Source: Dongia_B soli (lineage in GTDB: Bacteria > Pseudomonadota > Alphaproteobacteria > Dongiales > Dongiaceae). Taken from it: a DNA stretch of 64,000 nucleotides. Shown piece after piece: positions 26,419 through 35,687 of this stretch. Location: positions 124,001-188,000 of the forward strand of contig NZ_JAXCLW010000004.1 of assembly GCF_034044715.1 (NCBI RefSeq). The letters run 5' to 3'. The first letter of the stretch is position 1, and every line of letters starts with the position of its first letter. The translations under genes were made by a program, and so were the position numbers. The notes below the pieces were generated by a model that saw only the letters and a program-made list of their open reading frames with translations, was not told the origin of the DNA and did not search any database.

Positions 26419-27798
26419 ATGTTTACCTTGGGGTCTCGGATCGGCTTTCCGGCTGTATGCCAGCGTGCGGCCTTTCCATTTCATTTCTCGAAAACAGAAA
26501 TCAACGCGGATCGAGAAAAGGGAGTCTCAAAGACGTCTCTCTTTCTCTGCGTCCTCGCCGGAAGCATATCTATCTCGCTAACCCATGCCGGCAAAGCATA
26601 CGCGCAACAGAATACCGTTCTTGCACCTGAATTCGTTCCCGGTGAGACGATCATGGATCGCTTCAACCGGTTGCATCAGCCTGAAGGCTTTGAATTCGGA
26701 CCTTTCAAGATCAATCCTCGCCTTGACGTCGGCTTGGGGTATGACACCAACATCTTCGATAGCGATCATCATGTACGCGACGACGGCTTTGTTACGACGA
26801 CAGCCGGCGCATCCGCAGTCGCATCCAACGAGAACTATTTCGCAGCCCTGGACGGATCGATATCGCGGGCAACTTATTTTTCCGATGCAAGCAATGACGC
26901 TTGGTATGGCGCCCTCTCCGCCAATGGTTGGAAAAATGTGGGTACGAATTTTCACCTGACTGGAAATGCCTATGTCGCACGCGAAATAGAAGCGCGGGAC
27001 GACCCCCAGACGACAGGCGAAACCGAGCCGGTTGAATACTGGCACTATCAGACTGGTCTGGGGTTCGAGACTTTGAACGCCATCATCACGACCAGCGCGG
27101 GGATCGGTTATGACCGTCGTGACTACGATAACGTTTCAGGAGAATCCGGCACCATTGATCTTAGCGAACGGAATATTAATGAAATCGATGGCACGACGCG
27201 CTTCACCTATCACATCGCCGACGACCGTAGCATCTATCTCAACCTCCTCGGCAATATCCGCCTTCCAGATGACAAATTCGATACCAATGACATTCAGCGC
27301 AAGTCATCCGGCATCCTGGCTACGATCGGCTCGAATTATACAATCAACTCCGCAATTACATTGACCGGCGCGATTGGATATCAGGGGCAATATTACGTTG
27401 ATTCAGAGGTGCATAACGCCAATGGCCCCTATGCGAGTGTGAGCGCGAACTGGCTGCTCGGCGAATTCACGCAGGTGCTCGCCTCTTTCGAGCACGGCTA
27501 CTACGAAAGCTTCGATGTCCAAAGCCCCGGCTACTGGCAGAATATCGGCAGTATCGGTGTGACCCAGGAGTTGCGGCGCGACCTCGTCTTCATCGCGACG
27601 GCGACGGTGGCGGATCGTGATTTCATCGACAGTAGCCGGCGCGAGACCGTCTATGCGCTCAACGCCAACGTTAAGTGGAGTGTCGCAACCGGCATTGTCA
27701 TTTCCTTGGAAAATACCTTCGAAGTGCAGGAGGCACGCAGCAATGGGACGGATTTCACCAGCAATCTTACGCTGCTTCATATCACGAAAACTTTTTAA
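26419..27798 (+). CDS. outer-membrane beta-barrel protein of the exopolysaccharide locus
   Basis: 459 aa. A hydrophobic segment (SLFLCVLAGSISISLTHAG) followed by KAYAQQ is a signal peptide with AYA cleavage, though the upstream n-region is unusually long. The mature part shows alternating beta-strand sequence with many aromatic belts and ends in a terminal Phe (HITKTF), the BamA recognition feature. FKINPRLDVGLGYDTNIF is characteristic of the BBP2-type outer-membrane family found in alphaproteobacterial capsule and exopolysaccharide clusters. It probably supports polymer passage with the Wza-like lipoprotein encoded next. No residue marks the start decisively. Confidence 0.78.
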   Translation: MFTLGSRIGFPAVCQRAAFPFHFSKTEINADREKGVSKTSLFLCVLAGSISISLTHAGKAYAQQNTVLAPEFVPGETIMDRFNRLHQPEGFEFGPFKINPRLDVGLGYDTNIFDSDHHVRDDGFVTTTAGASAVASNENYFAALDGSISRATYFSDASNDAWYGALSANGWKNVGTNFHLTGNAYVAREIEARDDPQTTGETEPVEYWHYQTGLGFETLNAIITTSAGIGYDRRDYDNVSGESGTIDLSERNINEIDGTTRFTYHIADDRSIYLNLLGNIRLPDDKFDTNDIQRKSSGILATIGSNYTINSAITLTGAIGYQGQYYVDSEVHNANGPYASVSANWLLGEFTQVLASFEHGYYESFDVQSPGYWQNIGSIGVTQELRRDLVFIATATVADRDFIDSSRRETVYALNANVKWSVATGIVISLENTFEVQEARSNGTDFTSNLTLLHITKTF

Positions 27799-28342
27799 CC
27801 TAAGCTTCTCGTCGTTTCTTCTGGCGGTCATGCTGACCTGCCTCGCAGGCTGTACATCAGCGCCACCGATCCAGACCGGCGCCACTAACGGCTATCACCT
27901 CGGGGCCGGGGATAGGGTTCAAATCGAAGTCTATAATGACCGAGAGATGTCGGGCCAGTTCGAAGTCGATGCTGGCGGCCAGGTCTCTATCCCGTTGATT
28001 GGAGGTGTCCAACTTGGTGGGCTCACTCTGCGCGAGGCTGAGCAGGCAATCGCCGATAAGCTGAAGTCAGAGAAAATCGTCAACGATCCTAATGTCAGCG
28101 TGAATATCAGCCAGTATCGGCCAATTTACGTGACTGGTGAAGTTCAGCGCTCAGGTCAGTTTCCGTTTGCCAGCGGCATGACCGTCCTCACCGGCGTTGC
28201 CCTGGCGAACGGCTATACACCACGTGCGGATCCGGATCGCATCGAAATTACACGCGCACCGGACACCAAACCTAAGGCTGCGACTGAATCCACAACCCTG
28301 GAGCCGGGCGATGTTGTCAAAGTTTTGCAACGTTGGTTCTGA
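27743..28342 (+). CDS. Wza-like polysaccharide export lipoprotein
   Basis: About 199 aa. The start ATG at 27743 has AGGAGG 9 bases upstream and lies inside the end of the barrel gene (56-base overlap). The signal peptide ends in the lipobox LAGC. The mature part holds a Poly_export domain (YHLGAGDRVQIEVYNDREMSG, with VDAGGQVSIPLIGGVQLGG) and one SLBB domain (PIYVTGEVQRSGQFPF). It lacks the C-terminal outer-membrane helix of E. coli Wza, so it likely forms only the periplasmic ring and relies on the neighbouring barrel for the pore (inference). Confidence 0.88.
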   Translation: MGRISPAILRCFISRKLFNLSFSSFLLAVMLTCLAGCTSAPPIQTGATNGYHLGAGDRVQIEVYNDREMSGQFEVDAGGQVSIPLIGGVQLGGLTLREAEQAIADKLKSEKIVNDPNVSVNISQYRPIYVTGEVQRSGQFPFASGMTVLTGVALANGYTPRADPDRIEITRAPDTKPKAATESTTLEPGDVVKVLQRWF

Positions 28343-28443
28343 TTGGGAGCCCTCACGGGAATGCCCCTTCGAGCGAGCCTGCGCCGATGTTATAATGGAC
28401 TTCTGTCGGGCAAAGGTCGCGAACAGGACAAGATCGCGGATAT

Positions 28444-30012
28444 ATGAGGTTCATGCCGATGAGTAGCGATCAAAATCGAAGCTTGACAGAATATGTTCGT
28501 GCCCCCGCCCGCTATGTCATCCCCGCGGAGCTCGATACGCGGGAGCCGGCATTCGAACAGCAGCCTTTCGCACTGCGCGATATGCTGATTTTTCTGTTCA
28601 AAGACTGGAAGAGAATCTCCATTGCCTTCCTTATCCCGGTAATTGCTGCGATCGGCATTGCATTTGCCATCTCGCCAAAATTCGAAGCAAAATCGGTCCT
28701 GCTGGTGCGGATCGGCTCCGAATACTCGCTCCGATCGGACACTGGCGAGGCGATCCTGTCCGGCGTCGATCTCAATAAGGACGAGATTCTGAAGTCGGAA
28801 GTTGAGATTCTGCTGAGCTCGGCCGTTCTGGAAAACGCCATCGATGCGACGGGGATTTATCGACTGTTTCCAGACCTCGCCAAGCAGGCCGACCAGAAAA
28901 AGGCCAAGGCGCTAGCCATCACAGAGCTCGGTGCGGCGCTGGATGTCGTTCCGGTGAAGGCATCAAACATCATCACCCTCAGCATCAAGCACCCCGATGC
29001 AAGTGTGGCGCGCGACATCGTCAATAATGTCATCGCTGCTTATCTGGCAAAACGAACGACCATTTTCGCCGATCCTCGCGCCGGTATACTGGGCCAGCAA
29101 TTCGTCGATGCGAAGGCGAAGCTGGAGGACGTGACCAACGAAATCGACCGGTTGAAGCGGGAAAACAACATTTCCGATATCGCCCAAGAACGTAGTCTGC
29201 TTCTGCAGCAGCGATCGGCACTGGACAGTGCGCTAAAACAAGTCGTGACACAACTTCCTGAGCTGCAGAACCGGTTGGATTCCTTGAGGAAAAGCGGAGC
29301 GTCCACGAAACCACAGGTCGAACTCTATGCCGAAACGAGCAGGCCGCAGGCTACTGACATGGCGAACCAGGAATTGACCCGGCTGCAAATCGCGGAGAGC
29401 GATCTGACCAAGCAATATGGTCCCAATCATCCCAAGGTCAAACAAATCCGCGAACAGCTGCGGGATGTCGAACGAATTGTCGGACAGCAACGGCAATCGG
29501 TTTCCAGTGCAGTCCGGATAGGCCGCAATCCCGCAAAGGACCTGCTGGATGCGCAGACGATCACCGCTAGCGCCGAATTGGCGGCTGCAACGGCCAGCGA
29601 GGATGTGTTGCAGCACCAGATCGATGAGGTCGATCAAAAACTGACGAAACTGAGCACCGTGGCCTACCAACTGGATCAGTTGACGCTGCGTCAATCGGTG
29701 TTGGAAGCGACTTACCGGTCCTTCGCGCAAAAAACCGATGAAGCGCGAGCCCTCGACCAGCTCGACCAGAAGCATGCTGAGAATGTTCGGGTCGTGGAAG
29801 AGGCGCGGCTGCCCGTAAAGCCGACCGGATATCGCGTGGCCATCGCGCTGGTCGGCGGTATGGTTGGCGTCTTTTTCGCTGCCGTCGTGGCGCTCCTCTC
29901 CATCATGCTGCGCGATACCTTCGTCACACCGCAGCAGATCGAAAAGGCGTTTGGTCTACCCGTATTGGCGGCGCTGCCGGATATGCGGGTGCCCCGGGTA
30001 GGACATCCTTGA
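28444..30012 (+). CDS. GumC/Wzz-family polysaccharide chain-length and export protein
   Basis: 522 aa. A Wzz domain starts at ALRDMLIFLFKDWKR, followed by a first membrane helix (about 58-76). A long periplasmic coiled-coil region follows (Gln/Leu/Lys-rich, ~200-400), and a second helix at RVAIALVGGMVGVFFAAVVAL. No cytoplasmic kinase domain follows, so this is the GumC-like half of a polysaccharide co-polymerase; the separate CpsD-like protein of this locus may be its partner. ATG 28459 (MSSDQN) is an alternative start. Its TGA overlaps the TTG start of the next gene. Confidence 0.9.
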   Translation: MRFMPMSSDQNRSLTEYVRAPARYVIPAELDTREPAFEQQPFALRDMLIFLFKDWKRISIAFLIPVIAAIGIAFAISPKFEAKSVLLVRIGSEYSLRSDTGEAILSGVDLNKDEILKSEVEILLSSAVLENAIDATGIYRLFPDLAKQADQKKAKALAITELGAALDVVPVKASNIITLSIKHPDASVARDIVNNVIAAYLAKRTTIFADPRAGILGQQFVDAKAKLEDVTNEIDRLKRENNISDIAQERSLLLQQRSALDSALKQVVTQLPELQNRLDSLRKSGASTKPQVELYAETSRPQATDMANQELTRLQIAESDLTKQYGPNHPKVKQIREQLRDVERIVGQQRQSVSSAVRIGRNPAKDLLDAQTITASAELAAATASEDVLQHQIDEVDQKLTKLSTVAYQLDQLTLRQSVLEATYRSFAQKTDEARALDQLDQKHAENVRVVEEARLPVKPTGYRVAIALVGGMVGVFFAAVVALLSIMLRDTFVTPQQIEKAFGLPVLAALPDMRVPRVGHP

Positions 30013-31217
30013 CCGCCGGCTTGCTCTCTCGGCGGGCTTGTCGCGGCCATGGCGCCGCGTCCCGGCGATCATGGCTCTATGCGATTGCCGTCTTCTTCAT
30101 CGCGTGTGCCATCTTCGAACCGTCAACAGCCCAAGCGCAAACTGGCAATATGACCGGCCCGGTCTTGCAACGCGGGGTCAATCTCAGCAATTGGTTCCAG
30201 TTGGACGGCATCCAATCGATCAGCGAGTCGGATTTTCAACAGATCTATCAAGCGGGTTTCGACCATGTCCGAATCCCCGTGGACCCCGCCTTTTTCGGGT
30301 GGGGTCCCGGCGGTAACCAGGATGCAGCCGAGCAGAAGATCATCGCCACGCTGAGCTATCTCTCATCTCTGGCGGCAACGCATAAATTGGCCCTGATCAT
30401 CGACATTCATCCGTCACTGGCGCTGGCGGAGCAGATCGAAACCGATGACGAAGCGGCAAATGCATTCGTCTCCCTCTGGTCGAAAATGGCGGCCGGCCTA
30501 AGGCTGACTTCGCCGGACAATGTCGCCTTGGAAATCTGGAACGAGCCACCCTATTACAGTGGCGATTCGTCTCGCTGGCCTAAGCTCGCAGCGAGGATCG
30601 TTGCCAGCATTCGCGCCTCTCTGCCGCAGCATCTCCTTATTGTCGGCGGCCGGTTCAGCAATGGCATTGACGGCCTTCTAGAATTCCGTCCCTTGCCGGA
30701 TCCCAACATTCTATATGTGTTCCATTTTTATGACCCCTTCATTGTCACGCATCAAGGAGCCTCGTGGTGGCGCGACAAGAACGACACTGCGATCGGCTTC
30801 ATGCAGAACGTGCCTTATCCGGCGTCGTTAGGTGCCCTTTCGCAGATCCAGCTGATCAATGGCGCAAATCGAGCGGTGGCAATGCAGGAAATAGCCGCCT
30901 ATTCGGTAAGCGGGTGGAACCGCGGCAAGATAGCCGGCGAAATTGAAAAAGCCGCCGATTGGGCGCGGCACTTCCGCGTTAAGCTAATTTGCACTGAATT
31001 CGGTGTTTTGAAAGAGACAACCAGTCCGGCACCACGATTGAACTGGCTCAGGGATATGCGGGAGGAACTGGAAAGACACGGCATCGGCTGGTCGGTCTTC
31101 GATCTGGTCGACAGTTTCGGAATCGCCACTAGGCAAGGAGATAATCTGGAGATTTCACCTGATATGCGTCGGGCATTAGGCTTGCCCCTGTCGCGACCGG
31201 CATCCGGCCAACCTTAA
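30009..31217 (+). CDS. secreted glycoside hydrolase family 5 (endoglucanase-like)
   Basis: 402 aa from a TTG start that overlaps the stop of the GumC-like gene (TTGA). A Sec signal peptide (AIAVFFIACAIFEPSTAQA) is followed by a GH5 barrel: RGVNLSNWFQ, GFDHVRIPVD, the acid/base Glu in LEIWNEP (~178) and the nucleophile Glu in LICTEFGV (~330). Secreted GH5 enzymes cut beta-1,4-glucans and similar backbones. Within an export operon it probably trims or releases the polymer, and it hints that the backbone contains beta-1,4-linked glucose. Confidence 0.88.
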   Translation: MTAGLLSRRACRGHGAASRRSWLYAIAVFFIACAIFEPSTAQAQTGNMTGPVLQRGVNLSNWFQLDGIQSISESDFQQIYQAGFDHVRIPVDPAFFGWGPGGNQDAAEQKIIATLSYLSSLAATHKLALIIDIHPSLALAEQIETDDEAANAFVSLWSKMAAGLRLTSPDNVALEIWNEPPYYSGDSSRWPKLAARIVASIRASLPQHLLIVGGRFSNGIDGLLEFRPLPDPNILYVFHFYDPFIVTHQGASWWRDKNDTAIGFMQNVPYPASLGALSQIQLINGANRAVAMQEIAAYSVSGWNRGKIAGEIEKAADWARHFRVKLICTEFGVLKETTSPAPRLNWLRDMREELERHGIGWSVFDLVDSFGIATRQGDNLEISPDMRRALGLPLSRPASGQP

Positions 31218-31232
31218 GCGGAAGGTGAACAG

Positions 31233-32579
31233 GTGCAGACCGCAATACGTGGATATACGCTGGCTGAGCCTGAATGGACAAGCCCTGTTCAGAATGTCGC
31301 CGTAAAGGAGAGTGTCGGCCTGCGCATTAGCTTTCTCTTGGCCGCGCTTGGGCTTTTCCTTTACCTCACGGTATCAGATCCGCTTTTGGCGATGCTGGGA
31401 ATTCCTTATACTGCTCCCTCTGGAAGCTTCATTTATAAGCTCCATCCCGCCACGTATCTCTGTCTGCTTGCCCTTCCAATCGCTTTCTTTTTCAGCAGCC
31501 GTTCGTGGCGGACCCGACATCGTCTCCGCCAGAATGTCAGCTATTGCCTGTATGGTCTCGTGATCGTCATGCTGATGGTCTATACGACCTACCGCTACGG
31601 CACATCCGGCAGTGCATTCCTGATCGATACGCTCCTGATGCCTGCCGTGATCGGCTTGACGTTGAATTTTTATCCGGACAAGTGGCGAGCATTTCTGTTC
31701 AAGATGATCTTGGTCATCTGCTGCGTGAATGCACTTCTCGGGATCGTCGAAGCAATGACGCAATGGCGCTTGGAGGAATACAGCGTCGCCGGCGGAACCT
31801 TGATCATCGAGAATGAATTCCGGGCGACCGCCCTCATGGGACATCCTCTGACCAATGCTATGGTGATGAGCCTGGCGACATTCGGCATGCTCGTGTGGTG
31901 CCGGCATTGGATGTCGAGAATTCTGGTTGCCTTCCTTGCGCTCATCACGCTTCTCGCTTTTGGTGGCCGCACGGCTTTTTTGCTGACCAGCCTTCTGCTC
32001 TCGCTTTGCGCGGCTTATGCCATCATACAGTCAGCCAGAAAGGGACGGATACGCGCTTGGCATTTACTCGTCTGCCTGATCACCTTTGGGTTGCTCTGCG
32101 CAATTCTCGGGGGCGCCATCCTCTATCTCGATCTAGGCGCACGCATTTTTGAAGGTTTAGTCTGGGACGAAAGCGCCGATATACGCCGGCGGAGCATGAT
32201 GGCCTTCGACTTTTTGTCGATCGAACAGCTTCTTCTTGGCGTCTCGCCCGGGGAAATTGCAGAGATCATCCTCCGGATCAATATTCGGAATCCGATCGAA
32301 ATTATCGAGAATACCTGGATCGTCCTTACCCTGCAGTTCGGTGTTATCAGCTTGGTGATGCTCATCGCCAGCTATGGCTTCCTACTCCTGCAGCTCGCCC
32401 GGAAAGCGCCACCCCTGATGAAAGTCGGGCTTCTTTCCTTCCTCATCCTCACATCGTCCAACAATGCCTTGTCGGTGAAAACCATGGTTCTGGTCTTTAC
32501 CGTCAGCGTTGTCATGACGTCAGAAAGCTTTGTCCAACTTCACGACAGACGCCGCATCAGATATCGATCACGGCGCTAG
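31233..32579 (+). CDS. Wzy-type polysaccharide polymerase / O-antigen ligase family
   Basis: 448 aa from a GTG start preceded by GGAAGG. About ten to twelve membrane helices are visible (ISFLLAALGLFLYLTV, VIGLTLNF, ILVAFLALITLLAF and others). A large loop contains RATALMGHPLTNAMVMS, typical of the Wzy_C/O-antigen ligase family, where the conserved Arg and His contact the lipid-linked substrate. In this locus it most likely polymerises the repeat unit in the periplasm. It is the last gene of the plus-strand export operon and converges on the sugar phosphotransferase gene, overlapping its end by four bases. Confidence 0.85.
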   Translation: MQTAIRGYTLAEPEWTSPVQNVAVKESVGLRISFLLAALGLFLYLTVSDPLLAMLGIPYTAPSGSFIYKLHPATYLCLLALPIAFFFSSRSWRTRHRLRQNVSYCLYGLVIVMLMVYTTYRYGTSGSAFLIDTLLMPAVIGLTLNFYPDKWRAFLFKMILVICCVNALLGIVEAMTQWRLEEYSVAGGTLIIENEFRATALMGHPLTNAMVMSLATFGMLVWCRHWMSRILVAFLALITLLAFGGRTAFLLTSLLLSLCAAYAIIQSARKGRIRAWHLLVCLITFGLLCAILGGAILYLDLGARIFEGLVWDESADIRRRSMMAFDFLSIEQLLLGVSPGEIAEIILRINIRNPIEIIENTWIVLTLQFGVISLVMLIASYGFLLLQLARKAPPLMKVGLLSFLILTSSNNALSVKTMVLVFTVSVVMTSESFVQLHDRRRIRYRSRR

Positions 32580-34081
32580 TATGCATTCTCCGTTCGCGCC
32601 ACGACCACTATCGTCAGCATCAGAATTTTCAAATCAAACAGAATTGACCAATTGTCGATGTAATAGATGTCGTGCTCGATACGAGCGCGGAGAATCTCTG
32701 GATCGTTGACCGCACCGCGCAAACCGCAAACCTGCGCCCAACCGGTAATGCCTGGCTTCACGCGATGCCGCTCGGCATATTCCTTGCTGATTTCCTGGCA
32801 GAGGCTGTCTTTCACCCGCATCCCCACCGCATGTGGCCGGGGGCCCACCAAGGACATGTTCCCGCACAGAACATTGAAGAGCTGGGGCAGCTCATCGATG
32901 CTCGTCAGACGCAACCATTTGCCGACCCGCGTAACCCGTGGATCGTCCCGTTTGGTCTGTTCCCGCGCTTCGAAATCCGAGGCTGCGACATGCATTGTGC
33001 GGAACTTGAGTATTTCGATCTTCTCGTTCGACAATCCCAGCCGGGGCTGCCGAAAGAAGATCGGGCCGGGACTATCCAGGCGTATCGCAATCGCCGTCGC
33101 CAGCATGATCGGCGAGAACAGCAACAGGATGAGCGCCGAGAAAATCAGATCCATGCATCGCTTCGCAAGTCGGCCCGAGAGCGACATCGGCCGATGTATC
33201 ACATCCAGGAAGAGCGGAGCCCGTCGAGCATAGCTGCGCGTCTCAGGTTCGATGCTCATGATATCCGGAACAAGCGCGATATCGATCGGCACCGTCTTGA
33301 GGCGGCGCAGGATATCCAATATACGCCGCTCGGCATTCAGCGGCAGGGCAATCAGAACCTTATCGACGTGATTGGTCTTGACGAAATCGACCAGATCGGA
33401 CACGCCACCCTGGACATTCAAATCCCGGATACGAGATGGGACGCGCCCGATGCGGTCATCGAAGATGCCGATGAGCTTTATCTGATCCTGATATCGGCCC
33501 TTCAGGAGCTGAACCAGCCGATACCCGATATCCCCCGCACCGATTACCGCAACCGTCGTGGAAAGCTGCCCCTTGGCGATCAGGCTATGCAGATAGATCC
33601 GCGATCCCGTCCGCTGTACGGCCGTTACCCAGGTGGGAACCCCGACCAGGCCAACCATAAGCGTCGTCTTGTCGATCGCACCGTTTGCCGGAATCGTAAC
33701 GCCGATCAGCAGGAACTCGAGGATGAAGGCGATGATGACGGCGACGGCAGCGATCAGCGTCGGAACGATAACGAAATTGAAAAGAGTGACGCTGTCGGTG
33801 GTTATCCTTTCATAGCTCTTGGCCAGGCTATGAAGAACAATGAAGACGAGAAAGGCGATTGCCGGAAAATGTTCGAGCGAGGTGCGCTGTAATTGGTCCA
33901 CCTCTGCATGTCTCAAGATGACGAAGCTGAGGGCCGTCGTCACCGAAGAGAAGATGAGAACATCGCCAACTGCCAGCAGCAATGTAAGAAACTGGCCGCC
34001 ACCAAACCGGCCGAGGCTTTTTCCGATCGATGGTCTTGGCGCGACCTTCGGTAAGACGGAATCGGTCGATAAACGTCGCAT
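32576..34081 (-). CDS. undecaprenyl-phosphate sugar phosphotransferase (WbaP/GumD family)
   Basis: 501 aa. Four or five N-terminal membrane helices and a CoA-binding-like domain (VAVIGAGDIGYRLVQLL) precede the catalytic domain: KRCMDLIFSALILLLFSPIML helix, FFRQPRLG, LKFRTMH, TSIDELPQLFNVLCGNMSLVGPRP and KPGITGWAQVCGLRG. It starts repeat-unit assembly by putting a sugar-1-phosphate on undecaprenyl phosphate; the architecture matches glucose-1-phosphate transferases such as GumD. AAGGGGGG precedes the ATG. It is transcribed alone, opposite to the export operon. Confidence 0.93.
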   Translation of the reverse strand: MRRLSTDSVLPKVAPRPSIGKSLGRFGGGQFLTLLLAVGDVLIFSSVTTALSFVILRHAEVDQLQRTSLEHFPAIAFLVFIVLHSLAKSYERITTDSVTLFNFVIVPTLIAAVAVIIAFILEFLLIGVTIPANGAIDKTTLMVGLVGVPTWVTAVQRTGSRIYLHSLIAKGQLSTTVAVIGAGDIGYRLVQLLKGRYQDQIKLIGIFDDRIGRVPSRIRDLNVQGGVSDLVDFVKTNHVDKVLIALPLNAERRILDILRRLKTVPIDIALVPDIMSIEPETRSYARRAPLFLDVIHRPMSLSGRLAKRCMDLIFSALILLLFSPIMLATAIAIRLDSPGPIFFRQPRLGLSNEKIEILKFRTMHVAASDFEAREQTKRDDPRVTRVGKWLRLTSIDELPQLFNVLCGNMSLVGPRPHAVGMRVKDSLCQEISKEYAERHRVKPGITGWAQVCGLRGAVNDPEILRARIEHDIYYIDNWSILFDLKILMLTIVVVARTENAY

Positions 34082-34286
34082 TGTGCCCCCCTTGGGCGCT
34101 TATAACAGCGATTTATTTGGCACAAACTTCTCCTTGCCCCCCAGGCATCGGCAAAGTCTGTTTCCATGAATTCAATGCATCTCCCGGATGTCCCCCGGAT
34201 GCGATGCAAGTCATTTCGACCGCTCACTGCGTTAAACCACGATGTTGTCTCGGTCCAACGCAATAACAACGCACGACGAAGATCAG

Positions 34287-35687
34287 TCAATGGATCGTAA
34301 TGTCGACGTCCTTCATGATCCGCTCCAATTCGCGGCGTAGGTCATTCAACCTTTGAGGACTATTCGCCTCTACGCGTGCGACGAGGACGGCTTGCGTGTT
34401 GGAGGCTCGAAGAAGCCACCAGCCGTCGTCACGTCGAACGCGAATGCCGTCTATGTCGCATATGTCTGCACCATCCCCTTCAAGAGACGAGCGGACCTGA
34501 TGGATTACGGCGAACTTCCTATCATCGGCGCACGGAAACCGAAGCTCCGGCGTGTTGTAAGTTGCTGGCAAGCGATCCACTCGTTGCGCGAGTCCTTCTT
34601 TCATGCGGGCGACGACCCCAAGAAAGCGCACTGCAGCATATAATCCATCATCGAAGCCGCCCCACCGGTCAGCAAAGAAAAGATGCCCGCTCATCTCGCC
34701 TGCCAAGGGTGCACCGGTCTCAGCCATCTTCGTCTTGATAAGCGAATGTCCCGTCTTCCACATCAGCGGACATCCGCCCAGTCGCTTGATTTCATCAAAC
34801 AGCGTCTGGCTCGACTTCACATCTGCGATAATGGTCGCCCCAGGATGCGATTTCAGCACATCCTCTGCCAGTATCTGCAGGATTTGGTCGCCCCACAGAA
34901 TACGGCCCTGCGCATCGACCACGCCGAGGCGGTCTCCGTCACCGTCGAAAGCGAGGCCGACATCCGCCTTCTCGCGCCGCACGGTTTCGATGAGGTCGTG
35001 GAGGGTTTCCGGCAATGTGGGGTCTGGATGATGATTTGGAAAATTTCCGTCTATATCGGCATAGAGGGGAATATGACGACCGGGGAGTTGCGCGATCAAC
35101 CGCGACATCGCTTCCCCCGCAGCGCCATTCCCAGTATCCCACACCACCGTCAGTTCAGTGGCACCGCCATCCCATCCGGCACTCAATGCGGCAACATATT
35201 GATCAAGCACCGGCCGGTCTGAGATCTGCCCTTTGCCTACCGTCGTCTTGCTCTCCGGCAAGGTCGTCGCTATCTCGCCCAGGTGAGTGATCATCTTGCC
35301 ATAGAGCGGCTTGCCACCGAGCATCATCTTGAAACCATTGTGATCCGGCGGGTTGTGCGAGCCGGTCACAATAACAGCAACCGCAGCTTCGAACTTCTTC
35401 TGTGCCCAATACAACATCGGCGTCGGGCCCAGGCCTATCCGGATGACGGAAAGCCCGCCTTCCACCAGGCCCCTTATCAGTTCCGCTTCAAGGGCGGGAC
35501 TGGACAAGCGACCGTCCCGGCCCACAACCGCGGTGGTACCGGCCTTCTGTTCCTCGGCCAATACAGCGAGGCATCGCCCAAGCGCATAGGCATCTGCGGG
35601 GAACAACGTCTCGTTCACGATGCCGCGTATATCGTATTCCCGCAGTAATGTGCGATGGAACCGGTGCTGTATCATGGTGCTGATCAT
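34287..35687 (-). CDS. phosphomannomutase/phosphoglucomutase (AlgC/ManB type)
   Basis: 466 aa. It interconverts mannose 6- and 1-phosphate and often the glucose pair too. Motifs in order are REYDIRGI, the phosphoserine loop TGSHNPPDHNG, the metal loop AFDGDGDRLG, the sugar loop GEMSGH and the C-terminal phosphate loop (LRASNTQ). The start at 35687 gives a four-base ATGA overlap with the upstream wecG-like gene and has GGAGG/AAGG sites; the frame runs open further up but that part overlies the other gene. With ManC it makes GDP-mannose. Confidence 0.92.
   Translation of the reverse strand: MISTMIQHRFHRTLLREYDIRGIVNETLFPADAYALGRCLAVLAEEQKAGTTAVVGRDGRLSSPALEAELIRGLVEGGLSVIRIGLGPTPMLYWAQKKFEAAVAVIVTGSHNPPDHNGFKMMLGGKPLYGKMITHLGEIATTLPESKTTVGKGQISDRPVLDQYVAALSAGWDGGATELTVVWDTGNGAAGEAMSRLIAQLPGRHIPLYADIDGNFPNHHPDPTLPETLHDLIETVRREKADVGLAFDGDGDRLGVVDAQGRILWGDQILQILAEDVLKSHPGATIIADVKSSQTLFDEIKRLGGCPLMWKTGHSLIKTKMAETGAPLAGEMSGHLFFADRWGGFDDGLYAAVRFLGVVARMKEGLAQRVDRLPATYNTPELRFPCADDRKFAVIHQVRSSLEGDGADICDIDGIRVRRDDGWWLLRASNTQAVLVARVEANSPQRLNDLRRELERIMKDVDITIH

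Noticed and set aside
32672..33892. Open frame of 406 codons antisense to the sugar phosphotransferase gene
   Set aside because: Shadow frame: no family resemblance, and the opposite strand carries a textbook phosphotransferase.
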